Position numbers and translations under genes: made by a program
DNA from: JAEUIZ01 sp046155605
GTDB taxonomy: Bacteria > Planctomycetota > Phycisphaerae > Phycisphaerales > UBA1924
Direction: 5' to 3'
Assembly: GCA_046155605.1 (NCBI GenBank)
Contig: JBJXFQ010000102.1
Location: 1-55,810, forward strand
DNA: 55,810 nucleotides
Notes under the pieces: generated by a model
The model's input: the letters and a program-made list of their open reading frames with translations, nothing else
What the model was told of the DNA's origin: nothing
The model's database searches: none
Shown: in pieces, positions 1 to 8,668 of the stretch
Position numbering within the stretch: the first letter of the stretch is position 1
How the letters are laid out: the number at the start of each line of letters is the position of its first letter

Positions 1-220
1 CGTAGCCCAATTGCATGGTCGCATAGAGGCGATCGCGGAGATAGACGGCGTAGAGTTGCGTGACGATGCCGTCGCCGTCGAGTTTGCCAACGCCCGTGAG
101 CGTCGTCACGTCGACTTCCGTGTCGCCGACGCCGCCGCCTACGCCGCCAACGCCGCCGCCGACGCCGCCGACGCCGCCACGAGGGGGGGCGCCGACGCCG
201 CCCGCGAGAAGATCATCCTC
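1..220 (-). CDS. Gly-rich protein, partial at left edge (start unresolved)
   Basis: This minus-strand frame is open from at least position 373 to the left edge. Over about 1-200 it has far stronger G/C-ending codon use than the plus-strand frame opposite. Near the inner end it encodes a GGVGGVGGGVGG-type glycine stretch, then a region ending ..LTGVGKLDGDGIVTQLYAVY and YATMQLGY as it leaves the window. I found no ATG, GTG or TTG in frame near 200, so the start is not defined, and a frameshift in the GC-repeat stretch (about 120-185) is possible. The function is not recognised. The plus-strand gene at 224 probably lies divergently next to it. Confidence 0.35.
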
Positions 221-223
221 GCC

Positions 224-598
224 ATGCGCGCGGACTTCGAGGTTCTCCTGCGGCTGGCGAAGCAGGAGAAGTGGACCGGCGAATCGCCCGCCGATCCCGA
301 CCGCCTCGGCCCGCTCTGGCCCCTCGGCAAACCGGACGGATGGCCCGAGGGCGACACGGCCGCCCCGCCGGTTCTACGCATCGACATCACCGTGCCCCCG
401 GGCATGACGCCCGAGCAGAGCAAGGAGTTCAACCTCCGAGTCGCCAAGTTCTACGCGGCCCTCAGCGGCCTCGACGCGGCGATGGGCGGCCATGGCCTCC
501 GCATCCTCGACGAGGGCTCGTGCGAGATCGTCCCCGCCACGGACGAGATGCCCGTAAGAACGTCCGGCCCGTCGCGGCTGGTCGGGACGGGGGCCTAA
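224..598 (+). CDS. hypothetical protein (124 aa)
   Basis: I do not recognise the family. The product begins MRADFEVLLRLAKQEKW and contains a Pro/Gly-rich linker and a segment PPVLRIDITVPPGMTPEQSK that looks like a beta-strand followed by a helix. No signal peptide or membrane segment is visible. A longer reading from a TTG at 11 is possible, but its extra 71 residues are Ala/Asp repeats with poor codon use and overlap the better minus-strand frame, so I prefer the ATG at 224. The stop is three bases before the next gene, which suggests co-transcription. Confidence 0.6.
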   Translation: MRADFEVLLRLAKQEKWTGESPADPDRLGPLWPLGKPDGWPEGDTAAPPVLRIDITVPPGMTPEQSKEFNLRVAKFYAALSGLDAAMGGHGLRILDEGSCEIVPATDEMPVRTSGPSRLVGTGA

Positions 599-601
599 CC
601 C

Positions 602-1213
602 ATGGCAAAGAAGGACCCGAAGCGCCGGCCCCGCAAGCCCACGAAGGCCCAGAGCAAGGCGAATCCTCGCGCTGCGAAGAAGCCTCGCGCCGCGAAGCCG
701 AAGAAGCCCTCGCCGCCGCGCCGCAAGCCATCCGCATCCCCGCCGGGCGAGCCGACCGCACCGCAGGAAGTGGTGTCGCACGTCCTCGGGCCGGTGGAGA
801 AGCCGGGCGAAACGCTCGACGCCGACGAGGCGCGCCGCCGCCTGGAGGCCGGGAAGATCGAGGCGATCGAGATCGCCAAGCAGATCGGGCTCGACGTGAC
901 CGGGCAGGTGCTCTACACGCCCCACGAACCGCCGACGCCGCGCGCGGCGGAGATCAAGCAGGTCGCGGGGCCGCTGATGGACGAGGCCGCGGCGGGGTTT
1001 CGGTACATCTCGGCCAACGTGAAGATCACGGCCCCGGACGGGAGCGCGATCGAGATCGGCAAGCGACAGTTCGAAGCCCGCATCGGCGTTCGCGGCGCGC
1101 TTGAGGGGCTCGCCAAGGTCGCCGCCGCGCCGTTCCAGTGGGCGATGGGACTCACCATGAAGATTGGCAAGTGGGTCCGAGTGAAGGCCACAGGCAAGGG
1201 CAAGCAGGAGTAG
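602..1213 (+). CDS. hypothetical protein with Lys/Pro/Ala-rich N-terminal tail (203 aa)
   Basis: The first 50 or so residues are a basic tail of Lys-Pro-Ala-Arg repeats (RAAKKPRAAKPKKPSPPRRK), like histone H1-type or other nucleic-acid-binding tails. A compact domain follows (about 75-195), with LDADEARRRLEAGKIEAIEI and a strand-rich part FRYISANVKITAPDGSAIEI. There is no signal peptide or membrane segment. It starts three bases after the preceding gene, so the two are probably one operon. DNA binding is only an inference from the charge of the tail. Confidence 0.65.
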   Translation: MAKKDPKRRPRKPTKAQSKANPRAAKKPRAAKPKKPSPPRRKPSASPPGEPTAPQEVVSHVLGPVEKPGETLDADEARRRLEAGKIEAIEIAKQIGLDVTGQVLYTPHEPPTPRAAEIKQVAGPLMDEAAAGFRYISANVKITAPDGSAIEIGKRQFEARIGVRGALEGLAKVAAAPFQWAMGLTMKIGKWVRVKATGKGKQE

Positions 1214-1223
1214 CAGCGAAGGC

Positions 1224-1312
1224 TCCATTCCCGCCTCGCACCCTCCCTTCCCTCCGCGTTCCTCCGCTCCCCCCTCCCCTCCGCGTCCTCCGCGTCCTCT
1301 GCGTACTCCGTA
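1224..1312 (+). repeat. intergenic polypyrimidine tract
   Basis: Nearly pure C/T sequence built from units such as ctccgcgtcctccgcgtcct and ending in gtcctctgcgtactccg. It lies between the end of the Lys-rich protein gene and the next gene. The 11-mer cgtcctctgcg recurs in the tract near 6951. No ORF with acceptable codon use is present. Confidence 0.55.
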
Positions 1313-1388
1313 GCGTCGATCGGCAGCGCTGAGAAGAAACCCGCTCTAGAGTTGCACGCACGGAGGCGGGGGTGGCAGGGAGACGCCG

Positions 1389-3323
1389 ATGTTGATTCGA
1401 TCGATCGGGAAGGCGATTCGGGGGCGGGCGACGCCGCTGCAGTTGGGGATGGCGTGCGTGCTGGGGTCGGTGCTGGGGTTTGTCCCGGGGTTCTGGGCAG
1501 GGCCCGGGCTGGTGGTGGCGCTCTTCATGCTCGTGGCGATCCTCAACGCGAACCTGGCGGTCTTCGCGCTGACGGCAGGCCTGGCGAAGTTGGCGGCGCT
1601 CGCCCTCATGCCCCTCTCCTTCCGCGTCGGCGTCGAGATCCTCGAAGGCCCCGCCCAGCCCTTCCTCAAAAAAGCCATCAACGCTCCCGGCTCCGCCCTC
1701 CTCGGCCTCGAGCACTACTCCACCACCGGCGGCCTCGCCGTCGGCCTCGCCATCGGCCTCGTCTGGGCCGCCTTCGTCATCATCGTCGTCGGACGATTCC
1801 GCCGCATCATGTCCGGCCTCGAAGACGGCTCCGAACGCTTCAACCGCTTCGCCACCAAGGGCTGGGTCAAGGCGCTCTCCTGGCTCCTCATCGGCCCGGG
1901 CAAGGGCAAGGCCAAGTACGCCGACCTCATCAACCGCCGCTTCGGCAACCCCATCCGCCCCATCGGCGTCGTCTTCGCTCTTCTCCTCGCCGCCTTCTGC
2001 TACATCGCCCTCCAGTTCTTCGGCGACCAACTCGTCACCTCCGCCCTCCGCCGCGGACTCGAAGAGGCCAACGGTGCCACCGTTGACCTCCGCAAATCAG
2101 CACTCGACCTCCGCGCCGGCCGTCTCACCGTCACCGGCCTCGCCCTCGCCGATCCCGCCAAACTCGATTCCGACCTCTTCCGTGCCGAGGAACTCACCGC
2201 CGACGTGAGCGGCCGCGACCTCCTCCGCAAACGCCTCACCATCGACCGCGTCGTCTCCGATTCCTCGTCCACCGGCCTCAAACGCGCGATCCCGGGTCGC
2301 CTGCTCCGCCCGGCTCCCGCGCCGCCTCCGAAAGCCCCCGACGACAAGACCCTCGACGACTACCTCAAGGACGCCAAGGTCTGGAAGGACCGCCTCGCCC
2401 AGGCCAAGCGCTGGCTCGACGAGTTCAACCGCCGCCGCTCCCCCTCCACCGACCCCGCGGGCCAGCCGGGCCAGCCCCAGGAAACCCTGCGCCAGCGGCT
2501 CGCCCGCGAGGCCCGCGAAAAGGGCTGGAGCAAGGTCGTCGCCACCCACCTCATCGACGGCTCGCCCACGCTCCTCGTCAAGGTCATCGACATCAACGGC
2601 CTCAAGACCGACCCGTTGCCAGGCCAGAGCGCCCCCGCCTCCATCAACGTCCACGTTGAGAATCTCTCGACCCAACCCTGGCTCGTATCTGGCCAGCCCC
2701 GCATCACCGTCAAGTCCGCCGACAACGCGCTCGACTTCGACGCCGCGCTCGCGGGTGCTTCCGCCGCCGGTGGCGACAGCCGAATCCGCCTCGACTATCG
2801 CGGCCTCCCCGCCGACCTCATCGGCGCCGCCCTCAATTTCCAGGGCAATCAACCCATCAAGGGCGGCACCATTGACGCCTCCATCTCCGGCTCCCTCGCC
2901 GACACCGGCGCGATCAACCTCCCGCTCTCCGTCATCATCCGCGACACCATCGTCTCGCTCGTCGGTGCCGGCTCCGCGCCCGTCAAGGAACTCTCATTCC
3001 CCATCGGCCTCCGCGGCCGCCTCGACGACCCGCGCATCGACTTCGACCCCAAGGCCTTTGCCGACGCCCTCGCCAAGGCCGGAGCGAACGAACTCGCCTC
3101 CCGCGCCCGTGGCGAGGCCGAGAAGGCCGTCGGCAAAGCCACCGACAAAGCAACCAAAGTCCTCGAAGAAAAAGTCGGCGACAAACTCAAAGAAGGCCTC
3201 GGCAACTTCCTCCCCGGCAAAGACAAGCCGAAAGACAAACCGGCCACTCCGCCCGCCCCCGCTCAACCCGCGCCACAGCCTCCACCCAAAGAGCAGCCCA
3301 AGACCCCCGCACCAAAGAAGTAG
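1389..3323 (+). CDS. DUF2062/TIGR03546-like membrane protein fused to TIGR03545/AsmA-like region
   Basis: A 644-residue protein. Residues 1-190 hold several hydrophobic segments with Gly/Pro-rich loops (LGMACVLGSVLGFVPGFWAG, GGLAVGLAIGLVWAAFVII), resembling DUF2062/TIGR03546. A further transmembrane segment (about 191-212) is followed by an AsmA-like repeat domain on the far side (VDLRKSALDLRAGRLTVTGL, LTADVSGRDLLRKRLTIDRV). The C-terminus is charged and then Pro/Lys-rich. In other bacteria TIGR03546 and TIGR03545 are adjacent genes, so this looks like their fusion; AsmA-like proteins are linked to envelope lipid transport. Third-codon composition changes sharply near codon 75 (about 1600). 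Confidence 0.7.
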   Translation: MLIRSIGKAIRGRATPLQLGMACVLGSVLGFVPGFWAGPGLVVALFMLVAILNANLAVFALTAGLAKLAALALMPLSFRVGVEILEGPAQPFLKKAINAPGSALLGLEHYSTTGGLAVGLAIGLVWAAFVIIVVGRFRRIMSGLEDGSERFNRFATKGWVKALSWLLIGPGKGKAKYADLINRRFGNPIRPIGVVFALLLAAFCYIALQFFGDQLVTSALRRGLEEANGATVDLRKSALDLRAGRLTVTGLALADPAKLDSDLFRAEELTADVSGRDLLRKRLTIDRVVSDSSSTGLKRAIPGRLLRPAPAPPPKAPDDKTLDDYLKDAKVWKDRLAQAKRWLDEFNRRRSPSTDPAGQPGQPQETLRQRLAREAREKGWSKVVATHLIDGSPTLLVKVIDINGLKTDPLPGQSAPASINVHVENLSTQPWLVSGQPRITVKSADNALDFDAALAGASAAGGDSRIRLDYRGLPADLIGAALNFQGNQPIKGGTIDASISGSLADTGAINLPLSVIIRDTIVSLVGAGSAPVKELSFPIGLRGRLDDPRIDFDPKAFADALAKAGANELASRARGEAEKAVGKATDKATKVLEEKVGDKLKEGLGNFLPGKDKPKDKPATPPAPAQPAPQPPPKEQPKTPAPKK

Positions 3324-3408
3324 CACCCCGCTCACTTCCTCGCGGCACTCTGCCACTTCACCACTTTGCCACTTCACCACTCTTTAGCAATTTAGCCCTT
3401 TAGCCCCC
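3324..3408. repeat. short intergenic repeat between convergent genes
   Basis: This gap separates the convergent AsmA-like and histidine kinase genes. It contains two near-identical copies of ccacttcaccactt, then tagcaatttagccctttagc. Related gccacttcac/gccacttgccac wording recurs at 21536-21565. No terminator with a T-run is evident. Confidence 0.4.
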
Positions 3409-3410
3409 GC

Positions 3411-5036
3411 CTACGCCCACACCTTCTGCGCCGCCAGCGTCCCGCGAAACACCGACTCCAGCCGCTGCTCGTGCGCCCGTTCATGGTCGATCGTCACCGG
3501 AATGATCAGGCTGAACATCGACCCCCGCCCCACGTCGCTCACCAGTTGCACCTCGCCCTGCAAGATCGCCGCCAACTCCTTGCTGATCGCGAGGCCCAGC
3601 CCCGTCCCCGCGTGCTCGCGCGTGTGCCCCGCATCCAGTTGCGTGAACTTGCTGAAGAGCCGCGGCTGGTCCTCCGCCGCGATCCCCGGCCCCGTGTCAA
3701 TCACGCTGATCCGCACCCGGTCCGACGCCCGCTCCCCGCCCCGCGCCGGCAGCGACTCCACCCGCAGCGTCACACGCCCGCCGCCGCCTCCTCCGCCCCG
3801 CCCGGCCTCCGCCTTTGGAGTGAACTTCACCGCATTGCTCAGGAAGTTGAACACGATCTGCTGCAGTTTCTTCGCGTCCGTCTCCACCACCGGGATCGCA
3901 CCCTCCGCCTCGAACTTCAACTCCAACCCCTTCTTCTCCGCCTGCGGCGCGATCAGCCCCAGAATCCCCTGGCACGCCTCGACGATGTTGATCGGTGCCG
4001 CGTCCAGCGGCGACTTCCCCGCCTCGATCCGCGCCATCTCCAGCAGACTGTTGATCATCTCCAACAGCCCGCGACCCGCCGTCAGCATGTTCTCCAGATA
4101 CCGCAGCCGTTTCCCCAGCCGCGACGAATCGTCCCCCGCGTCCAACTCCCCTTGCGCCTGATCCCGCATTAGTTCCGCAAATCCGATGATCGAGTTCAGC
4201 GGCGTCCGCAACTCGTGGCTGATGTTCGCCAGAAACTCCCCCTTCAGCCGCGCCGCCTCATAGAGCGCCGTGTTCGACTCCGCCAGCTCGTTGAGTTTTA
4301 CGTCCAGCGCGCTGTTGATCGACCGCAACTGGTCCTGCGCCCGCGCCAACTCCCCAAGCATCGCGTTGAACGTCCCCGACAACTCCTCAAACTCGTCGCC
4401 CGTCTGAATCTGCGAGCGGATCGTCAGGTCCCCCTCGCGCACCCGCTCCGCCGTCTCTTTCAGTTCCCGCACCGGGCTCAGGATCACCTGGTGCGTGATG
4501 AGATAAAACACCAGCACCGCCAACCCCAGCACGAACAGCCCCGCGCTCAGCAGGTACGCCGTGTTGGTCGCCAACAGCCACGCCGGCTCGAACGGCCTCC
4601 GCAGCAGCACCACCACCGACTCGATCGCGCCCGGCTTGCCATCCGCGCCGCCCACCCCCCGGATCGCCCGCGCGTATTTGTACTCGCGCTCCAGCCCGTG
4701 CCACCGCGCGTCCACATACTCCGACCGCGCCGGGTCCCGCTCCATCGCCCGCAGCGCCCGCGCCAGAAACGTGTCCGTCGCGCCCCGCGTCTTCGCCGCC
4801 TCGCGACCGATCCGCTCCGCCGTCACGCCCGCCCGCTCGCTGATCGACCCCGGCCCGGCCGTCGCCTCCAGCCGCAGCCACACATCCGTCAACTGCCGCG
4901 ACACCTCGTGCTGCCCCTCGTCCACCAGCGCCGTCATCCGAAACCACGGCACCGACAACGCCGTCAGCACGATCAGCACCACCGCCCCGCCAAAGAGCAA
5001 AAGACACTTGTTCGCCAGCGAAATCCCACGCCACAT
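3411..5036 (-). CDS. membrane sensor histidine kinase
   Basis: 541 residues with a canonical order: TM1 (about 11-32), an extracytoplasmic sensor region (33-152), TM2 (155-182), HAMP (about 183-235), a coiled linker, HisKA with SHELRTPLNSI (phospho-acceptor His274), then HATPase_c with an N box (IVFNFLSNAVKF), G1 (VIDTGPGIAAED) and G2 (GTGLGLAIS). It should autophosphorylate in response to an unknown envelope signal. No response regulator is adjacent, so it is an orphan here. An insertion of consecutive glycines lies between the N and G1 boxes. The ATG at 5036 gives a short cytoplasmic N-terminus before TM1. Divergent from miaB with a 76-bp gap. Confidence 0.93.
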   Translation of the reverse strand: MWRGISLANKCLLLFGGAVVLIVLTALSVPWFRMTALVDEGQHEVSRQLTDVWLRLEATAGPGSISERAGVTAERIGREAAKTRGATDTFLARALRAMERDPARSEYVDARWHGLEREYKYARAIRGVGGADGKPGAIESVVVLLRRPFEPAWLLATNTAYLLSAGLFVLGLAVLVFYLITHQVILSPVRELKETAERVREGDLTIRSQIQTGDEFEELSGTFNAMLGELARAQDQLRSINSALDVKLNELAESNTALYEAARLKGEFLANISHELRTPLNSIIGFAELMRDQAQGELDAGDDSSRLGKRLRYLENMLTAGRGLLEMINSLLEMARIEAGKSPLDAAPINIVEACQGILGLIAPQAEKKGLELKFEAEGAIPVVETDAKKLQQIVFNFLSNAVKFTPKAEAGRGGGGGGGRVTLRVESLPARGGERASDRVRISVIDTGPGIAAEDQPRLFSKFTQLDAGHTREHAGTGLGLAISKELAAILQGEVQLVSDVGRGSMFSLIIPVTIDHERAHEQRLESVFRGTLAAQKVWA

Positions 5037-5112
5037 GCACGGAGTCTACGACCCCGGCAAACAGGGAACGCGGCTCGGCCCGCCGCCCCGACCCGCCTTC
5101 TACCATTGCCCA

Positions 5113-6840
5113 ATGCCCCCGCGCACCGTCTATCTCGAGACCTTCGGCTGCCAGATGAACGAACTCGATTCCGAGCTCGTCGCCGGCCAGCTCCGCGCCC
5201 TGGGCTATTCCTTCGCAGCCGACCCCGACGCTGCCGACGTCGTCCTCTACAACACCTGCTCCGTCCGCGAGCACGCCGAACAGAAAGTCTGGTCACGCCT
5301 CGGCGAACTCGCCCTTCGCAAACGCCTCGAGCCCGCGCTCGTCGTCGGCGTCCTCGGCTGCCTCGCCGAACGCGACGGCACCGACCTCGCCAAACGAATG
5401 CCCGTCGTTGACATCCTCTGCGGCCCCGGCGAGCTCGACAAACTCCCCGCACTCCTCGACAACGCCGTCCGCACGCGCGAATCGCTCCTCTCCGACCGTG
5501 CCACTGAGTTCGGCACTGCGAAGTCGGTGTCTTCTCGCAGCGCTTCCCCCCTCGTCTCCGCCGCGCAGTTCGCCCTCCAGGGCAACGCCTCACGCCGTTC
5601 CGCCACCCTCGCCGCCGCACAGGACAACCTCGAACTCCTCGACCTCTCCCGCGCCGTCTCCCCCACCGACCACAACGGCTCCGCCTACGTCCGAATCACC
5701 CGCGGCTGCAACAAGTTCTGCACCTACTGCGTCGTCCCCTTCACACGCGGCGCCGAGATCCACCGTCCGCCCGACCACATCATCGACGAGTGCAAACGCC
5801 TCGCCGACGCCGGCATCATCGAGGTCACACTCCTGGGCCAGACCGTCAACCACTACCGCTTCGAGCACGGTGCCGCCGTCTCCCTCAGCGGCATCACCCA
5901 GCCCCAAAAAGGCCGCTCCTACTCCGGCGGCCACTCGCGCGACCCCTTCGCCGGCGACCACACCACTACCTTCGCCGACCTCCTCGCCCGCATCCACGAC
6001 GAAGTCCCCGCCATCCAGCGCCTCCGCTTCGTCACCAGTTACCCGCGCGACTTCGGCGACGACGTCCTCGAAGCCATCCGCGACCACCCGCGCATCTGCC
6101 GCTATCTTCACGTCCCCGCTCAATCGGGCTCCGATCGCATCCTGAAACTCATGAACCGCGGTTACACCGCCTCCGAATACCTCGATTTCCTCGACCGCGC
6201 CCGCGCCCACCTCCACCAGCCCGCGATCGGCCGCCCCCTCATGGTCTCCGGCGATTTCATCGTCGGCTTCCCCACCGAGACCGACGACGACTTTGCTGCC
6301 ACGCTCCACCTCCTCCACCTCGCCCGCTACAAGAGCGCGTTCATCTTCAAATACAGCCCCCGCCCCGGCACCACCGCCTTCGACAACCTCCCCGACGACG
6401 TCCCCGAGCCCGTCAAGCGTCGCCGCAACAACGACCTCCTCGCCGCGCAATCCGCCATCAGCGACGAGATCGCCCGCGCCCACGTCGGCACCACCGCCAG
6501 CGTCATGGTCGAAGGCCTCAGCCGTCGCGAACTCAAACGCGCCGGCAAAACGAAATCCGAGATCCGTCGCGCCGAGTCCGTGACCCTCACGATCTCAGGC
6601 CGCGACCCCGCCCCAACCTCGGACGACTCCTGCGGCAGTGGCTGCCACACGCACGCGGACGAGGCCACGACCGCCTCCGCCGCGCCGGTCCAACTCACCG
6701 CCCGCACCGACGGCGACCTCATCGTCCTCTTCGACGCGCCGCCAGGCCGCGCACCCGACGACCTCATCGGCCGCATCGTCACCGTCCGCATCACTTCAGC
6801 CGATCGCCTGAGCCTCCACGCCACCCTCATCGACCCCTGA
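5113..6840 (+). CDS. miaB: tRNA-2-methylthio-N6-dimethylallyladenosine synthase MiaB
   Basis: A radical-SAM methylthiotransferase that adds the 2-methylthio group to i6A37 of tRNA. The UPF0004 domain has the three cluster cysteines (Cys13 in FGCQMN, Cys49 in YNTCSV, Cys83 in LGCLAE). The radical SAM motif CxxxCxxC is at Cys199, 203 and 206 (ITRGCNKFCTYCVVPF). A TRAM-like tail follows. At 575 residues it is longer than the usual roughly 440-480: extra sequence lies at about 123-170 (partly palindromic DNA), at about 245-280, and in the tail (SDDSCGSGCHTHAD). The ATG at 5113 gives the normal N-terminus (MPPRTVYLETFGCQMN); upstream in-frame codons overlap the divergent kinase gene. Confidence 0.95.
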   Translation: MPPRTVYLETFGCQMNELDSELVAGQLRALGYSFAADPDAADVVLYNTCSVREHAEQKVWSRLGELALRKRLEPALVVGVLGCLAERDGTDLAKRMPVVDILCGPGELDKLPALLDNAVRTRESLLSDRATEFGTAKSVSSRSASPLVSAAQFALQGNASRRSATLAAAQDNLELLDLSRAVSPTDHNGSAYVRITRGCNKFCTYCVVPFTRGAEIHRPPDHIIDECKRLADAGIIEVTLLGQTVNHYRFEHGAAVSLSGITQPQKGRSYSGGHSRDPFAGDHTTTFADLLARIHDEVPAIQRLRFVTSYPRDFGDDVLEAIRDHPRICRYLHVPAQSGSDRILKLMNRGYTASEYLDFLDRARAHLHQPAIGRPLMVSGDFIVGFPTETDDDFAATLHLLHLARYKSAFIFKYSPRPGTTAFDNLPDDVPEPVKRRRNNDLLAAQSAISDEIARAHVGTTASVMVEGLSRRELKRAGKTKSEIRRAESVTLTISGRDPAPTSDDSCGSGCHTHADEATTASAAPVQLTARTDGDLIVLFDAPPGRAPDDLIGRIVTVRITSADRLSLHATLIDP

Positions 6841-6989
6841 GCCGCCATCCCACGGGTGGCACTGTCGCCCCGCCTGCGCGGACGCACGCGCGCTCACCGG
6901 CCGCCAACCCTCCCCCCGCTTCCTCGCTTGCCTTTGCTCTTCTCTTCTCAACGTCCTCTGCGACTCTGCGGTGAGATCTTCCTCCTCGC
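6841..6989. repeat. intergenic region with GTGGCAC remnant and polypyrimidine tract
   Basis: Between convergent miaB and metF. It starts with cccacgggtggcact, an arm seen in the GTGCCAC/GTGGCAC palindrome family elsewhere in the window, followed by a C/T-rich stretch (about 6907-6973) that ends gtcctctgcgactctgcgg and shares cgtcctctgcg with the tract at 1224-1312. Confidence 0.4.
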
Positions 6990-7925
6990 CTACATCAACC
7001 CCCCCGAATCCTGCACCCCCAGCGTCTTATAAATCTCTCGCGTCGCCGTCGAGCGATTCAGCGTATAAAAGTGAATCCCCTGCACGCGATGGTCCAGCAA
7101 GTCTCGGCACTGCTCCGTCGCCCAATGCACCCCCACCCGCCGCACCGACTCCTCGTTCCCCGCCGCGCGGTTCAGCGCCCGGATCAACGGTGCCGGAAAC
7201 CGCGCCCCCAGCGCCAACTCCGCCATCCGCTCCATCCCGCTCATCGACGTCACCGGCATGATCCCCGCGATGATCGGCACCTTGATCCCCGCCAGCGCAC
7301 ACCGCTCCCGAAAGTCATAAAAGTCCCGATTGTCGAAGAACAACTGCGTCACGATCGCGTCCGCGCCCTCGTCAACCTTCGCCTTCAATCGCTCCAGTTC
7401 CACCAGCCGGTTCGGCGTCCCCGGGTGCCCCTCCGGATACCCCGCCACCGCCACGCCGAATCCGCGCCGATCCGGGTGGCCGCCGCGCTCGTTGAACTTC
7501 TTGATGAATCGCACGAGTTCAGCCGCATACCGGAAGTCCCGATGCGGATCGCCGTTGGTGCTTTCGCCCGCCGCCGCGTTCGCCGACCCCTTGGGCGCGT
7601 CACCCCGCAGCGCCATGATGTTCGAGATCCCCGCCGCCGCGTACCGCCCCAGAATCTCCTCGATGTCCCGCTCGCTGTGCAACACCGTTGTCAAGTGCGG
7701 CACGGGGTCGAGCGTCGTCTCAGACTTGAGCCGCACCACTAGGTCGTGCGTCAGGTCCCGCGTCGATCCCCCGGCCCCATACGTCGCCGACACAAACGTC
7801 GGCTTGAGCGCCTGCAGTTCGGAGATCGACTGGAACAGCGTCTGCGCCGCCTGCGGGCTCTTGGGCGGGAAAAACTCGAACGAGAAACTCGCCGGATTCG
7901 TCTTGAAAATGTCCTGAAGATGCAT
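6990..7925 (-). CDS. metF: methylenetetrahydrofolate reductase [NAD(P)H]
   Basis: Reduces 5,10-methylene-THF to 5-methyl-THF for methionine synthesis, with FAD. A 311-residue TIM barrel of normal length. Recognisable stretches are FSFEFFPPKS near the N-terminus, FVSATYGAGGSTRD, ISNIMALRGDAPKG, DAIVTQLFFDN and PIIAGIMPVTS. The frame stays open upstream to 8081, but the ATG at 7925 places the FEFFPPK motif correctly and the extra 52 residues have no family match. It stands alone on the minus strand, convergent with miaB. Confidence 0.95.
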   Translation of the reverse strand: MHLQDIFKTNPASFSFEFFPPKSPQAAQTLFQSISELQALKPTFVSATYGAGGSTRDLTHDLVVRLKSETTLDPVPHLTTVLHSERDIEEILGRYAAAGISNIMALRGDAPKGSANAAAGESTNGDPHRDFRYAAELVRFIKKFNERGGHPDRRGFGVAVAGYPEGHPGTPNRLVELERLKAKVDEGADAIVTQLFFDNRDFYDFRERCALAGIKVPIIAGIMPVTSMSGMERMAELALGARFPAPLIRALNRAAGNEESVRRVGVHWATEQCRDLLDHRVQGIHFYTLNRSTATREIYKTLGVQDSGGLM

Positions 7926-7995
7926 GACGCTTGATCCGGCCCCGCCGCCACTCCACACACCGCAATCTGGAGCATAGCCGCCACTCACCGAGGTC

Positions 7996-8355
7996 TCAGG
8001 CCGTGCTGTCAAAGAGCCAGATTCCGTCATCCGCGATAATCGCGTACGCATGGCGAGCCAGCGATGGCTCAATGCCGGCAAGTGCCGCGGTCAGAACCTC
8101 CGCTTGCGTCGAAGGGCGACCGTCTCGCTGCCTCATCAGCACCACGCCCGTCGACTGGCCGCACGCCGCATGGATCGCGCCAAAGTCGGCATCCTGCGTC
8201 ACGATCACTCGTCCTTCGCGCGAACCAAACTGATAGATCGTCGCATCACTCGCCCGGGCCAGCCCAACGCTCTCGACATGTACCGCGTCGTGCCCCGCCT
8301 CACGAAGATCACGCGCCACTCGCCACGACAGCGAGTTGTCGATCAAGAGCCGCAT
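7996..8355 (-). CDS. DUF5615 PIN-like toxin
   Basis: 119 residues of the Mut7-C/DUF5615 PIN-like family. Acidic positions typical of the nuclease fold are visible: LLIDNSLSW near the start, DAVHVESVGL, and VIVTQDADFG in the middle. Such proteins are usually the toxin of a type II toxin-antitoxin pair and are presumed RNases. It starts one base after the stop of the DUF433 gene, so the pair should be translated from one message. The predicted activity rests on family context. Confidence 0.85.
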   Translation of the reverse strand: MRLLIDNSLSWRVARDLREAGHDAVHVESVGLARASDATIYQFGSREGRVIVTQDADFGAIHAACGQSTGVVLMRQRDGRPSTQAEVLTAALAGIEPSLARHAYAIIADDGIWLFDSTA

Positions 8356-8356
8356 C

Positions 8357-8590
8357 TCACGACCCCGTCGGCCGCAGCGGCATCACCTTCATGTCGCTCA
8401 GGCTCGCCGCATAACGCAGCGCCTCCACCACGTCCGCATGCTCCAACTCCGGATGCGCCTCCACGATCTCCGAAAAACTCATGCCCGACGCCACCATGCG
8501 AACGATCGTCGCCACAGGCATCCGAAGCCCGCGAATGCACGCCCGTCCACCCATTTTGTCCGGCTCTACCGTAACTCGCGGCCATTCCAT
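8357..8590 (-). CDS. DUF433 antitoxin
   Basis: A 77-residue DUF433 protein: GGRACIRGLRMPVATIVRMV and ASGMSFSEIVEAHPELEHAD are the conserved core of this helical, HTH-like antitoxin family. The frame is open far upstream, but the ATG at 8590 (MEWPRVTVEPDKMGG) matches the usual start. It precedes the DUF5615 gene by one base, the usual antitoxin-first order, and probably neutralises that protein and autoregulates. Confidence 0.85.
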   Translation of the reverse strand: MEWPRVTVEPDKMGGRACIRGLRMPVATIVRMVASGMSFSEIVEAHPELEHADVVEALRYAASLSDMKVMPLRPTGS

Positions 8591-8668
8591 GCTCCAAGTG
8601 TACCGCGCCCCGTCTACCACCGAAGCCCCCAACCTCGCGATACGCTTGGGCATCCTCAGGAAAACGCC

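Noticed and set aside
120..185. Possible CRISPR-like or tandem array of gccgcc/gac units
   Set aside because: Simple low-complexity coding repeat for Gly/Val or Ala/Asp, without spacers.
60..407. Plus-strand frame with PTPP repeats
   Set aside because: It is the out-of-frame reading of the GCCGCC-type repeat; codon use is poor and it overlaps better frames.
374..2030. Long minus-strand frames opposite the first plus-strand genes
   Set aside because: Arg/Gly/Ala-rich shadows caused by high GC; no domain and wrong third-position pattern.
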